Source: Pseudonocardia sp. SCN 73-27
GTDB taxonomy: Bacteria; Actinomycetota; Actinomycetes; Mycobacteriales; Pseudonocardiaceae
Assembly (NCBI GenBank): GCA_001725415.1
Contig: MEGH01000022.1
Location: 1 to 64,000 of the forward strand
DNA length: 64,000 nt
Reading direction: 5' to 3'
Below are positions 9,828 to 17,656 of this stretch, piece by piece. Position 1 is the stretch's first letter, and each line of letters begins with the position of its first letter. Below the pieces are notes generated by a model. That model saw nothing but the letters and a program-made list of their open reading frames with translations, was not told the origin of the DNA and searched no databases. Made by a program: the position numbers and the translations under genes.

Positions 9828-10705
9828 CGGACGCTCCCTTCCTGCGAGGGGGTGGGCGCGGTGGACAGGATGTCGCGGCCGGTGAGCCTGCGGACGAGGC
9901 CGGCGGCCAGGGGCGACGAGTCGTAGTGGCCGGAGGCGGCCTGGGCGCGCAGCTTGCGGACGACCCCGGACGAGACGATGCCGGGGATGTGTTTCCCGGC
10001 CCAGAGCTCGAACTGGCCGGCGAGGGTGCCGGCGGTGTCGCGGGGCGGGCGCGTGGCGCCGAGGACCCGCAGGACGGTGCCGACGATGTCGTCGACCTCC
10101 TCGCGGCGGACCTGGCCCTCGAGTGCGAGTCCGACCTCGCGTCCGGCATCGTGGATGGGGGTGCGGACGTAGCCGGGGTAGACGGTGCTGACGTGCAGCT
10201 CGGAGCCGTACTCGAGGCGCAGGGCGTCGGCGTAGGCGGTCATGCCGCGCTTGGCGACGCTGTAGGCCGAGACGAACGGCAGCGTGACGTAGGCGAGCTC
10301 GCTGGCGACGAACACGACGCGCGCCTTGGCCCCACCGCGGCGGGCGCGGGTGGCCTGCAGGGCGGGCAGGGCGGCGGCGGTGACGCGCCAGGCGCCGAGC
10401 AGGTTGACGTCGATGACGCGCATGGCGTCGGGGTGCAGGGGGCCGCCGGCGTCGTTGGGGATGCCGATGCCCGCGTAGTGGACGACGGCGTCGAGGCCGT
10501 CGAGGCGGTCGACGGCGGCGGCGACGGCGCGGTCGACCGCGGCATCGTCGGTGATGTCGCAGGCCAGTACGCCGTCGGCGGGCTCGCGGTCGAGGCCGAT
10601 GACGTGGGCTCCCGCGTCGCGCAGCCGGGCGGCGGTGGGCGCGCCGAAGCCGCCTGCGGCACCGGTGACCAGGACCCGGCTCCCGGCGGGGATCGTGCGT
10701 GACAT
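9824..10705 (-). CDS. Short-chain dehydrogenase/reductase
   Basis: 293 aa. The Rossmann motif TGAAGGFG is at about residue 14. It has the NAG-like HYAGIG, the catalytic serine segment VFVASELAY, and YSVAKRG carrying the Tyr-x-x-x-Lys pair. About 40 residues extend beyond the usual 250-aa SDR core. The family performs NAD(P)-linked alcohol/ketone interconversion. It is the first gene of the SDR-diiron oxygenase-hydrolase operon. Its Shine-Dalgarno (GAGAGGAG) lies 4-5 nt before ATG 10705. The promoter region contains the doubled palindrome 10725-10755. Confidence 0.9.
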   Translation of the reverse strand: MSRTIPAGSRVLVTGAAGGFGAPTAARLRDAGAHVIGLDREPADGVLACDITDDAAVDRAVAAAVDRLDGLDAVVHYAGIGIPNDAGGPLHPDAMRVIDVNLLGAWRVTAAALPALQATRARRGGAKARVVFVASELAYVTLPFVSAYSVAKRGMTAYADALRLEYGSELHVSTVYPGYVRTPIHDAGREVGLALEGQVRREEVDDIVGTVLRVLGATRPPRDTAGTLAGQFELWAGKHIPGIVSSGVVRKLRAQAASGHYDSSPLAAGLVRRLTGRDILSTAPTPSQEGSVR

Positions 10706-10724
10706 GCCGCTCCTCTCCCTTGCT

Positions 10725-10755
10725 GTTACCGCTGGTAACTGTTACCACTGGTAAC
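10725..10755. promoter_or_regulatory. Tandem palindromic operator of the divergent TetR
   Basis: There are two copies of GTTACCnCTGGTAAC (10725-10739 and 10741-10755). Each has perfect 6-bp arms GTTACC/GGTAAC around 3 nt, with a 16-nt centre-to-centre spacing. They fill the 50-bp gap between the SDR start (10705) and the TetR start (10756). The right copy directly abuts the TetR ATG. This is a classic autoregulatory TetR arrangement. Confidence 0.85.
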
Positions 10756-11547
10756 ATGGCTGAGCCCGTGCCGCCTGTCAAGCCGGAGCCGCCCCCGAGC
10801 AAGGAGGAGCGCCGGTCCCGCCGCCGCGCCGAGATGGTCGTCGCCGCGGTCGAGGCCGTCCGCCAGCACGGCGCCGGCGTCTCGGTCGCCGAGATCGCGT
10901 CGCGGGCCGGCATCACCAAGCCCGTGCTCTACCGTTACTTCGACGACCGCGCCGACCTGCAGCGCGCCGTCGGACGGCACGCCGTCGAGATGCTCATGGA
11001 ACGCATGATCCCGGCGATGTCGGCCGAGCTGGAGCCCCGCGCCCAGGTCGCGGCCGTCGTCGACGCCTTCCTCGCCGGCATCGAGGACGAGCCGCAGCTG
11101 TGGCGGTTCGTCGTGCGCAACCCCACCGGCGGCACCGCCGAGCGCGAGGCCGGCGCCGAGATCGTCGACGACGCCCGCGAGCAGATCGCCCGGCTGCTTG
11201 CCGTGCTGATCGGTGAGCGGCTGCGCGCCGCGGGCCGCGACTCCGGGGGCGCCGAGGTGTGGGCGCACGGGCTCGTCGGCATGGTGCAGAGCGCGGGCGA
11301 CTGGTGGCTGGAGCGCCGCACGATGAGCCGCGCCACCGTCACCGGCTACCTGACGGGCCTCATCTGGGGCGGGATGTCGGCCACGCTCGACCCTCCCGAG
11401 GAACGCCCGCGAGGAAACACAGTTTCCCCGGAAGACGAGTCACCTGGTGCGGACACGGATGCCGACGCCGACCGGGACCCACGCCCCGGCACCACCGCAC
11501 TGCGCGCCGTCCCCGACCCGCCCGCTGCCGGAGAGGCCCGACGATGA
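10756..11547 (+). CDS. TetR-family regulator of the SDR-diiron oxygenase operon
   Basis: 263 aa. The helix-turn-helix (about 20-66) contains SVAEIASRAGITKPVLYRYF, followed by a helical ligand domain and a disordered Asp/Pro-rich tail of about 45 residues. ATG 10756 starts exactly after the second operator palindrome. There is no room for a Shine-Dalgarno, so translation is probably leaderless, or the real start is the upstream GTG at 10699 (less protein-like and inside the operators). The stop overlaps the DUF4873 start (ATGA). It should repress itself and the divergent operon, released by a pathway metabolite. Confidence 0.85.
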   Translation: MAEPVPPVKPEPPPSKEERRSRRRAEMVVAAVEAVRQHGAGVSVAEIASRAGITKPVLYRYFDDRADLQRAVGRHAVEMLMERMIPAMSAELEPRAQVAAVVDAFLAGIEDEPQLWRFVVRNPTGGTAEREAGAEIVDDAREQIARLLAVLIGERLRAAGRDSGGAEVWAHGLVGMVQSAGDWWLERRTMSRATVTGYLTGLIWGGMSATLDPPEERPRGNTVSPEDESPGADTDADADRDPRPGTTALRAVPDPPAAGEARR

Positions 11548-11888
11548 GCACTCACCACACCAACCACCAGCACGACGACGACGGCTACCGCGGCCCCGCC
11601 ACCCTGACGGTCGGCGACCGTGAGCTGCCCGTCCAGGCGCTGCTCGACGCGCGGCACGAACCGTTGGACGGCCGGATGCACTGGTTCGGCCGGCTCACCG
11701 GCGACGACCTCGCCGAGGCGCTGGGCCAGCGTGCCGCCGACGCCGTCCTCACCACGCCGCAGGGCCGGTCGCAGGCCCGCGTCGGTGACGTCGACGCGTG
11801 GGGCCGCTACCGCGTGAGCGGCATCGGAACGCCGCCGTTCGGGCTGCCGGTCGTCGACCTCGACTCGTCGGACCTCGACGGGTCCTGA
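11544..11888 (+). CDS. DUF4873 protein
   Basis: 114 aa. After a His/Asp-rich leader it reads YRGPATLTVGDRELPVQ ... DGRMHWFGRLTG, which I recognise as the DUF4873 domain. In actinobacteria this domain is often fused to or encoded beside FAD-dependent (Baeyer-Villiger-type) monooxygenases, although none is in this window. It is coupled to the TetR gene by ATGA. Biochemical role unknown. The gene ends 42 nt before a strong convergent hairpin. Confidence 0.75.
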   Translation: MSTHHTNHQHDDDGYRGPATLTVGDRELPVQALLDARHEPLDGRMHWFGRLTGDDLAEALGQRAADAVLTTPQGRSQARVGDVDAWGRYRVSGIGTPPFGLPVVDLDSSDLDGS

Positions 11889-11929
11889 CCCGACCAGCCG
11901 GGGGACCTCCGCTCAGGGACCTCCGGACA

Positions 11930-11967
11930 CACCACGGGCCCGGCAGAGACCTGCCGGGCCCGTGGTG
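11930..11967. terminator. Perfect 16-bp bidirectional terminator hairpin
   Basis: CACCACGGGCCCGGCA (11930-11945) is an exact inverted copy of TGCCGGGCCCGTGGTG (11952-11967), with a 6-nt loop. It lies between the convergent DUF4873 and DUF3107 genes. No U-run. Confidence 0.8.
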
Positions 11968-11981
11968 CACGTTGCGACGTG

Positions 11982-12212
11982 TCAGCCGCCGACGCCGAAC
12001 CCGACCTTGCGGACGTCGGCCGGCGCGATCTCGATGTAGGAGATGCGCGCGGCGGGCACCACGAACCGGCTGCCCTTGTCGTCGACGAGGCTGACGAGCC
12101 CGTCGTCTGACTTCAGGGCGTCGCGGACCACCGACTCGACCTCCTCCGGGGTCTGGTCGCTGGACACCACGAGCTCCCGCGGGCTCTCCGCGATGCCGAT
12201 CTTGACCTCCAC
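11982..12212 (-). CDS. DUF3107 protein (Rv3208A/TB9.4-like)
   Basis: 76 aa. It opens MEVKIGIAESPRELV and ends VGFGVGG, and is recognisable as DUF3107, a small conserved actinobacterial protein beside moeZ and rhlE. Start GTG 12212 is fixed by AGGAGG 6 nt upstream. It is cytosolic, with alternating beta and alpha elements and no visible catalytic motif. Function unknown. It precedes the ferritin-like protein and rhlE in the conserved order seen in mycobacteria. Confidence 0.85.
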   Translation of the reverse strand: MEVKIGIAESPRELVVSSDQTPEEVESVVRDALKSDDGLVSLVDDKGSRFVVPAARISYIEIAPADVRKVGFGVGG

Positions 12213-12348
12213 CGGAGACCTCCTGGTCACGAGTAGTCGTATGGCTGCCGCGGCCCCCGAGGAGCCCGGCGCGGCCCAGGCTAGTCGAGCGCCGCCGGGC
12301 AGGAGGCGGCGGCACGTCCGCCCACGGCGAACAACGGGGATCTCCCGC

Positions 12349-13053
12349 TCAGGACAGGCCGAGGTTCGCCATCCGCTTGCCGTGGTTGGACTGGACGCGC
12401 TTGATGAGGGCGGCGATGCCGGCGAGGTCGCCGGAGCCGCGGACGATGAAGTCGGCCAGCTCGTCGCGTTCGGCGACGATGTGCTGGGCCTGGGTGACGG
12501 CCTCTCCGAGCAGGCGTCGGCCCCACAGCGCGAGCCGGTCGCGGACCTGTCGGTTCTGCGCACAGGCGGCCTTGACCTCGCGTTCGGCGAAGGCGCTGTG
12601 TCCGGTGTCGGCGAGGACGCGCTGGACCAGCTCGCTGGTGCGGGGGTCGACCCAGCCGGCGACCTCGCGGTAGAAGTCGGCGGCCAGCCCGTCGCCGACA
12701 TAGGCCTTGACCAGCGACTCCAGCCAGGTGCGGGGCGCGGTCGTCGCGTTGTAGGAGTCGAAAGGGGCGACGAACGGGGCCATCGCGTCCTCCACGGGCA
12801 CGCCGTGGCCGACGAGGTACTCCTCGAGCAGCTTGTAGTGGCCCATCTCGGCGGCCGCCATGGCCGAGAGCGCGGCGCGGCCCCCGAGGGTCGGCGCGGA
12901 CCGGGCGTCCTCGGCGAGCCGGTCGAACGCCGACAGCTCCCCGTAGGCCAGGACCCCGAGGAGGTCGACCGTGGCCTGGGGAGGTCGCGCCCCGGATGTG
13001 TCGACCGGAGCGTCGCGCGGCGCGTCCGCCGTCTCACCCACCATGGTCGTCAA
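12349..13053 (-). CDS. Ferritin-like protein (MiaE-like fold)
   Basis: 234 aa helical protein. Candidate metal ligands lie in [38 protein letters not shown] and [14 protein letters not shown], matching the ferritin-like, tRNA-hydroxylase MiaE-related family (PF13794). It occurs next to DUF3107 and RhlE in actinobacteria (Rv3210c-like). Enzymatic activity has not been established for this subfamily to my knowledge. ATG 13053 or ATG 13044 could be used. It is transcribed away from rhlE, leaving a 233-nt divergent promoter region. Confidence 0.8.
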   Translation of the reverse strand: MTTMVGETADAPRDAPVDTSGARPPQATVDLLGVLAYGELSAFDRLAEDARSAPTLGGRAALSAMAAAEMGHYKLLEEYLVGHGVPVEDAMAPFVAPFDSYNATTAPRTWLESLVKAYVGDGLAADFYREVAGWVDPRTSELVQRVLADTGHSAFAEREVKAACAQNRQVRDRLALWGRRLLGEAVTQAQHIVAERDELADFIVRGSGDLAGIAALIKRVQSNHGKRMANLGLS

Positions 13054-13173
13054 GACTAGTGTCCGGGGCCCCGACCTGGCGCGGCCGACCGTGAACGGTC
13101 ATCGGCGCAGGTAGCGGTGAGGCTCACGTCGCCGTCGGCGTGTCCGCGCTCGTGGTCACGGGGTGCGAGCAGG

Positions 13174-13179
13174 TATGAT
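13174..13179 (+). promoter_or_regulatory. Putative -10 box of rhlE
   Basis: TATGAT stands out in very GC-rich DNA, within the divergent region before rhlE. It would give a leader of at least 100 nt before the first plausible start. I see no clear -35. Confidence 0.4.
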
Positions 13180-13286
13180 GTGGCCAGCGCAGCGCCCTGC
13201 ACGACGTTCCAGACCTTTCCCGGGCGCGCGCCCGACCCGGCGGAGCCGACCCACACACGGAGCCGACCCGTCGAACGACATGGTGC

Positions 13287-15107
13287 GTGCAGCGCCTCGT
13301 CCGGTTCTCCCGCCCGAGCGTCCCCGACGCCGGTGGTCGACGAACCAGGAACGGCTCCTGTGCGCGGAGAGAGGCGATCCCCCTGTCCGTTCCGAACGAC
13401 AACTCCACCGACAACCCCGAGACCGCTGCCCCGGCCGATGCCGAGGTCGAGCAGCTGACCGAGGAGGCGCACCCCCTGCAGGCGGGCGCCCCGGTCCGGT
13501 CCGACTCTCCCACCTTCGCCGAGCTGGGCGTCCGCCCGCAGATCGTGCAGGCGCTGGCCGAGGCCGGCATCGAGCGCACCTTCGCGATCCAGGAGCTCAC
13601 CCTCCCGCTGGCGCTGGCCGGCGAGGACCTCATCGGTCAGGCCCGCACCGGCACCGGCAAGACGCTCGGCTTCGGCGTCCCGATGCTGCAGCGCATCGTC
13701 CCGCCGTCGGAGCGCGCCGCGGCGACCGCGGAGGGCGAGACCGCCGACCGCACCAAGGACGTCCCGCAGGCCCTCGTCGTCGTCCCGACGCGGGAGCTGT
13801 GTGTGCAGGTCGCGAAGGACATCGCCGACGCCGGCAAGCACCTGGGCGTCCGCGTCACCGCCATCTACGGCGGCCGTGCCTACGAGCCGCAGCTCAACGC
13901 GCTGCGCAAGGGCGTCGACGTGGTCGTCGGCACCCCGGGCCGGCTCCTCGACCTGGCCGAGCAGCGCCACCTGGTGCTGGGCCGCGTCGGCATGCTGGTC
14001 CTCGACGAGGCCGACGAGATGCTCGACCTGGGCTTCCTGCCCGACGTCGAGCGCATCCTGCGCATGCTCCCCGAGGAGCGCCAGACGATGCTGTTCTCGG
14101 CCACCATGCCGGGCCCGATCATCGCGCTGTCCCGGGCGTTCCTCAACCGCCCGACGCACATCCGCGCCGAGGAGTCCGACCAGGGCTCCATCCACGAGCG
14201 CACCAAGCAGCTCGTCTACCGCGCCCACGCGATGGACAAGGTCGAGCTGCTCACCCGCGTCCTGCAGTCCAAGGACCGCGGCCTGACGATGATCTTCGCT
14301 CGCACCAAGCGCACCGTGCAGCGCGTCGCCGACGACCTCGCCGAGCGCGGGTTCGCCGCCGCGGCCGTCCACGGCGACCTCGGTCAGGGTGCCCGTGAGC
14401 AGGCGCTGCGCGCGTTCCGCTCCGGCAAGGTCGACGTCCTCGTCGCCACCGATGTCGCCGCCCGCGGCATCGACGTCACCGACGTGACCCACGTCGTCAA
14501 CTACCAGTGCCCCGAGGACTCGAAGACCTACGTCCACCGGATCGGCCGCACCGGCCGTGCCGGCAAGGAGGGCGTGGCGGTCACGCTGGTCGACTGGGAC
14601 GAGATGCCGCGCTGGAAGATGATCAGCGACGACCTCGGCCTGGGAATCGACGAGCCGGTCGAGACCTACTCGACGTCCGACCACCTCTACACCGACCTCG
14701 AGATCCCCACCGACGCCACCGGGCGGCTGCCGCTGGCCAAGCGGACGCGGGCGGGTCTCGGCGCGGAGTACGTCGACAACGAGGGCGACCACCAGGGTTC
14801 CGGCCGTCGCCGCAGCGGTCGTGACCGCGACCGCAACGACGGCCCCGCCGAGCGTCGGCAGCGCAGTGCCCGTGGGCCCCGCAGCCGCACCCGTGGCGGC
14901 GTGAGCGTCGAGGGCGGGGCAGCCCCGGCCGCCTCCGCCTCCGCCGACGCCCCCGTCGCCGCCGCGCCGAACACCGGCCCGGAGTCGTCGTCCGGCGAGG
15001 CGGGCGAGGGCGCGAAGCCGCGCCGTCGCCGTCGCCGGGGTGGTGCCCGTCGTGGTGGTGCCGGTGGGGCCGAGGGCGAGTCGGCCCCGGACGCCGCCGC
15101 CAGCTGA
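13287..15107 (+). CDS. rhlE: DEAD-box ATP-dependent RNA helicase
   Basis: Up to 606 aa. All helicase motifs are present: Q motif FAIQELTLP, ARTGTGKT, PTREL, TPGR, VLDEADEMLDLGF, LFSATMPG, HGDLGQ, TDVAARGID and HRIGRTGRAG. A ~150-aa basic Arg/Gly/Ala-rich tail follows, typical for RNA binding. It should unwind RNA in ribosome assembly or decay. The start is uncertain. GTG 13287 is given, but residues 1-32 look like non-coding translation, and CTG 13383 has GGAGAGAGG 8 nt upstream and begins LSVPNDNSTDN. The order with DUF3107 and the ferritin-like gene matches Rv3211. Confidence 0.9.
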   Translation: MQRLVRFSRPSVPDAGGRRTRNGSCARREAIPLSVPNDNSTDNPETAAPADAEVEQLTEEAHPLQAGAPVRSDSPTFAELGVRPQIVQALAEAGIERTFAIQELTLPLALAGEDLIGQARTGTGKTLGFGVPMLQRIVPPSERAAATAEGETADRTKDVPQALVVVPTRELCVQVAKDIADAGKHLGVRVTAIYGGRAYEPQLNALRKGVDVVVGTPGRLLDLAEQRHLVLGRVGMLVLDEADEMLDLGFLPDVERILRMLPEERQTMLFSATMPGPIIALSRAFLNRPTHIRAEESDQGSIHERTKQLVYRAHAMDKVELLTRVLQSKDRGLTMIFARTKRTVQRVADDLAERGFAAAAVHGDLGQGAREQALRAFRSGKVDVLVATDVAARGIDVTDVTHVVNYQCPEDSKTYVHRIGRTGRAGKEGVAVTLVDWDEMPRWKMISDDLGLGIDEPVETYSTSDHLYTDLEIPTDATGRLPLAKRTRAGLGAEYVDNEGDHQGSGRRRSGRDRDRNDGPAERRQRSARGPRSRTRGGVSVEGGAAPAASASADAPVAAAPNTGPESSSGEAGEGAKPRRRRRRGGARRGGAGGAEGESAPDAAAS

Positions 15108-15125
15108 CGGTCGTAGTCTCCCGGG

Positions 15126-16376
15126 GTGCTGCGCGCTCGGAGCTCCGTCCGCCCTGAGAGGTGGCGCCGCGCCGACGTGGTGGTGGCCGTCGTCCTGGCG
15201 GTCGCCCTCGTCGCGGGCGGCGTGCTGTTCTGGCGGACGAGCGCGGCCGCGACGACCCGGTCGGTGACCGCTCCGACCGGGTCCTTCCCGCCGCCGCCGC
15301 TGTCGCTGGGGTCCCCGCCCGCGGGGTTCACCGAGGCGTGGCGGGCACCCAGCCAGGGCACCCAGGCGCCGCTCGTCGCCGGCCCGGCCGTCGTCACGGC
15401 CGCCGACGGCGAGATCGCGGGCCGCGACGCCGCCACGGGCACCACGCACTGGAGCTACACCCGCGACGACACGATCTGCACCGCCGCGACCGGGTTCGGG
15501 CAGGTCATGGCCCTGTACCGCAACGAGTCGGGCGACGCGTGCAGCGAGCTGACCGTGCTGGTGCCCTCGACGGGCGCACGCCGCGTCTACAGCAACCCCC
15601 ACGCGCTGCCGGGCACGCGGCTGCTCGACTCGGGCACGCTCGTCGCGCTCACCGGGTCACGCTACCTGCAGGTCCTTCGCTCGGACCTGGTGAAGACGAC
15701 CGAGTTCGGCACCGTCGACACCCCCGACCAGCCCGGCCGACAGCCCTATCCCGACTGCTCGCTCGACTCGTTCGCGATCACGCAGGGCCGGCTCGCGGTC
15801 CTGGAGCGCTGCCCGGGCGAGGACCAGGACCGGTTGACGGTCATCGCCCCCGACGGCGGCTCCGACGCGACGTCGCCCGAGGTGATCTTCTCGGCGCTGC
15901 AGCCCGGCGCGCACGGCCAGGTGGTGGCGGCGGCCGGCGACCGGGTGGCCGTCGCCAGACCCGGTCCGGCACGGCTGGAGGTCGTCGACGGGCAGGGCGG
16001 AGTGGTGTCGTCGACGCCGCTCGCGGTCCCCGACGCCGACCTCGCCGCGCAGCCCCCGGGCGGGGTGGCGGCGACGACGTCGGACGACCGGCGCGTCTAC
16101 TGGTGGACGGGCTCGGCGACGATCGCGCTCGACCGTGCCGACCTGCAGCCCGTCTGGACGCTGCCGGGCACCCAGGGCCCGGGCGTGCGCTACGGCGACG
16201 CGGTCCTGGTGCCGGTGCGGGGCGGGCTGGCGGTCGTCGACCCGGTCACGGGCGCGGTGACCCGCACGACCGCCGTCGACCGTGGCGGCTGGACGGGTCC
16301 GGTGCAGTCCGCGGTCGCAGGGTCGGTGCTGCTGGAGCAGCGCGGCCCCGACCTCGTGGCCCTGCGCCCGGCCTGA
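15126..16376 (+). CDS. Membrane-anchored PQQ-like beta-propeller protein (Rv3212-like)
   Basis: 416 aa. An N-terminal anchor (about residues 18-35, VVVAVVLAVALVAGGVLFW) precedes a large extracytoplasmic domain. That domain has PQQ/YVTN-type repeats (DAATGTTHWSYTRDD, VTGAVTRTT, PGTQGPGVRYGDAVLVPV). No catalytic residues are evident. Family members follow rhlE in actinobacteria and are annotated only as Ala/Val-rich. GTG 15126 is preceded by TAGTCT and 6 nt, a leaderless promoter of its own, although it lies only 18 nt after rhlE. Confidence 0.8.
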   Translation: MLRARSSVRPERWRRADVVVAVVLAVALVAGGVLFWRTSAAATTRSVTAPTGSFPPPPLSLGSPPAGFTEAWRAPSQGTQAPLVAGPAVVTAADGEIAGRDAATGTTHWSYTRDDTICTAATGFGQVMALYRNESGDACSELTVLVPSTGARRVYSNPHALPGTRLLDSGTLVALTGSRYLQVLRSDLVKTTEFGTVDTPDQPGRQPYPDCSLDSFAITQGRLAVLERCPGEDQDRLTVIAPDGGSDATSPEVIFSALQPGAHGQVVAAAGDRVAVARPGPARLEVVDGQGGVVSSTPLAVPDADLAAQPPGGVAATTSDDRRVYWWTGSATIALDRADLQPVWTLPGTQGPGVRYGDAVLVPVRGGLAVVDPVTGAVTRTTAVDRGGWTGPVQSAVAGSVLLEQRGPDLVALRPA

Positions 16377-16383
16377 CCGACAA

Positions 16384-16406
16384 CCCGCCGAGTCCGACGG
16401 GAGACT
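16384..16406. repeat. Intergenic repeat, copy A
   Basis: CCCGyCGAGTCCGAyGGGAGACT is shared with 52095-52117, differing only at the two y positions. Here CGAGTC/GACTCG can form a small hairpin. It lies 7 nt after the PQQ-like gene, in a convergent gap. Confidence 0.6.
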
Positions 16407-16460
16407 CGCCGCGACCATGATCGCCGGTCCGACTCGAATCGCGCGCGATCCAACCGCTGC

Positions 16461-16748
16461 TCAGAACAGCCAGTAGCCGCAGAGCACGAGGATCGCGAGC
16501 ACCAGGACGCCGAGCGAGCAGAGCGTCGCGACGCCGTCGCGACGCCGGTCGGCCACCACCTGGGCGACGACGGCAGCGGCCGCGGCGAGGCCGTGACCGA
16601 CGAGCATCCCCGTCCCCGGCCCGGCCGAGCCGGTGCGGGTGGTGAGCGTCCAGCCGACGAGCAGCACCACGAACAGGGCGACGAGCCCGCCCGCCGCGAC
16701 GCCGGACAGACCGCGCATGAACCGCCCCGAGGTGGCCGGGCGGGTCAC
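16461..16748 (-). CDS. Small integral membrane protein
   Basis: 95 aa with three predicted transmembrane helices (about 15-35, 48-65, 72-93) and few charged residues outside the ends. The GTG start overlaps the stop of the upstream nuclease gene (GTGA), so the two are coupled. No family recognised and no function assigned. It ends facing the PQQ-like gene, with copy A of an intergenic repeat between them. Confidence 0.7.
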   Translation of the reverse strand: MTRPATSGRFMRGLSGVAAGGLVALFVVLLVGWTLTTRTGSAGPGTGMLVGHGLAAAAAVVAQVVADRRRDGVATLCSLGVLVLAILVLCGYWLF

Positions 16749-17629
16749 GAGGTACCTGGCACGTCACGCAGGAACGCCCACGGCTGCGCGGCGGGGGCGG
16801 CGGCGCGGCCCTCGGGGCAGTGCCGGCGCATGTCGCAGGTGGCGCAGCCGGGCGCGGTGCGAGGCGGGAACAGCGCGTCGGGGTCGCCACCCGCGGCGAG
16901 GGCGTCGGCGGCGTCGTCGGCCGCCGTGGCCAGCTCGTGGGCGCGGTCGAGGTGGGCGCCCAGCGTCGCGGAGTCGTGCTCGAAGACGGCGACGTGGCCC
17001 GTCGGGACGTGATGGAGCTCGACGCGCCGGCACGGCCGGTGCAGGGCCGCGGCGGTGGCGGCGGCATATATGGCGAGCGCACGGGAGTCGCGGGCATCGT
17101 CGTCGGTGGGGACGTGCCTGCCGGTCTTGTAGTCGACGACGACCGCCTCGGCGGCGCGGGTGTCGATGCGGTCCACCCGGCCCTCACCGACGAGCCGCCG
17201 CTCCCCCGTGCCGACGGTCTCCGACACCCAGCGTTCGACGCCCGCGGGGGCGGCTGTGGGGTCGTCGAGCTCGTGGTCGGCGGTGTAGGCGGCGAGCCAG
17301 CCGCGTGCGGCGGCCCGGTATCGGTCGGACTGGGCGCGGTCGCGGTAGCCCTCGGCCGACCAGTTGCGGTCGAGCAGCGCCGCCGCGGTCTCGGGGGTGC
17401 GGGCGCGGGCGGGCAGGTCGAACAGGGCCCGCAGCGCGAGGTGGACGACGGCGCCCAGGGTGTGGTGGGCCCAGGCGCCGCCACGGGCGGGGGCGGGCCG
17501 GTCGAGGTAGGCCATCCGGAACCGGCGCGGGCAGCCCTCCCAGCTCGCGAGCCGGGCGGGCGTGGTGCGGGGCATGGGCCGGACGTCGATGCCGAGGTCG
17601 AACCCGAGCTGCCCGGTGTCCACCCCCAT
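16745..17629 (-). CDS. PD-(D/E)XK nuclease, RecB-exonuclease-like
   Basis: About 294 aa. It has the Cas4/RecB-like nuclease pattern EGRVDRID ... AVVVDYKTGR. Four cysteines suited to a 4Fe-4S cluster are present, one N-terminal in GCPRRFRMAYLD and three C-terminal in GCATCDMRRHC. It probably cuts single-stranded or recombination-intermediate DNA; standalone, without RecC/D or AddA partners nearby. ATG 17629 is chosen over GTG 17638 because TACCGT lies 7 nt upstream of it, a leaderless box, whereas that box would overlap the GTG. Confidence 0.85.
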   Translation of the reverse strand: MGVDTGQLGFDLGIDVRPMPRTTPARLASWEGCPRRFRMAYLDRPAPARGGAWAHHTLGAVVHLALRALFDLPARARTPETAAALLDRNWSAEGYRDRAQSDRYRAAARGWLAAYTADHELDDPTAAPAGVERWVSETVGTGERRLVGEGRVDRIDTRAAEAVVVDYKTGRHVPTDDDARDSRALAIYAAATAAALHRPCRRVELHHVPTGHVAVFEHDSATLGAHLDRAHELATAADDAADALAAGGDPDALFPPRTAPGCATCDMRRHCPEGRAAAPAAQPWAFLRDVPGTS

Positions 17630-17656
17630 GCGGGTCACGGTATCGCGGGGGTCCTG

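Noticed and set aside
13056..15602. 848-codon minus-strand ORF opposite rhlE
   Set aside because: Low-complexity Val/Gly/Asp/Arg translation antisense to a clear DEAD-box gene.
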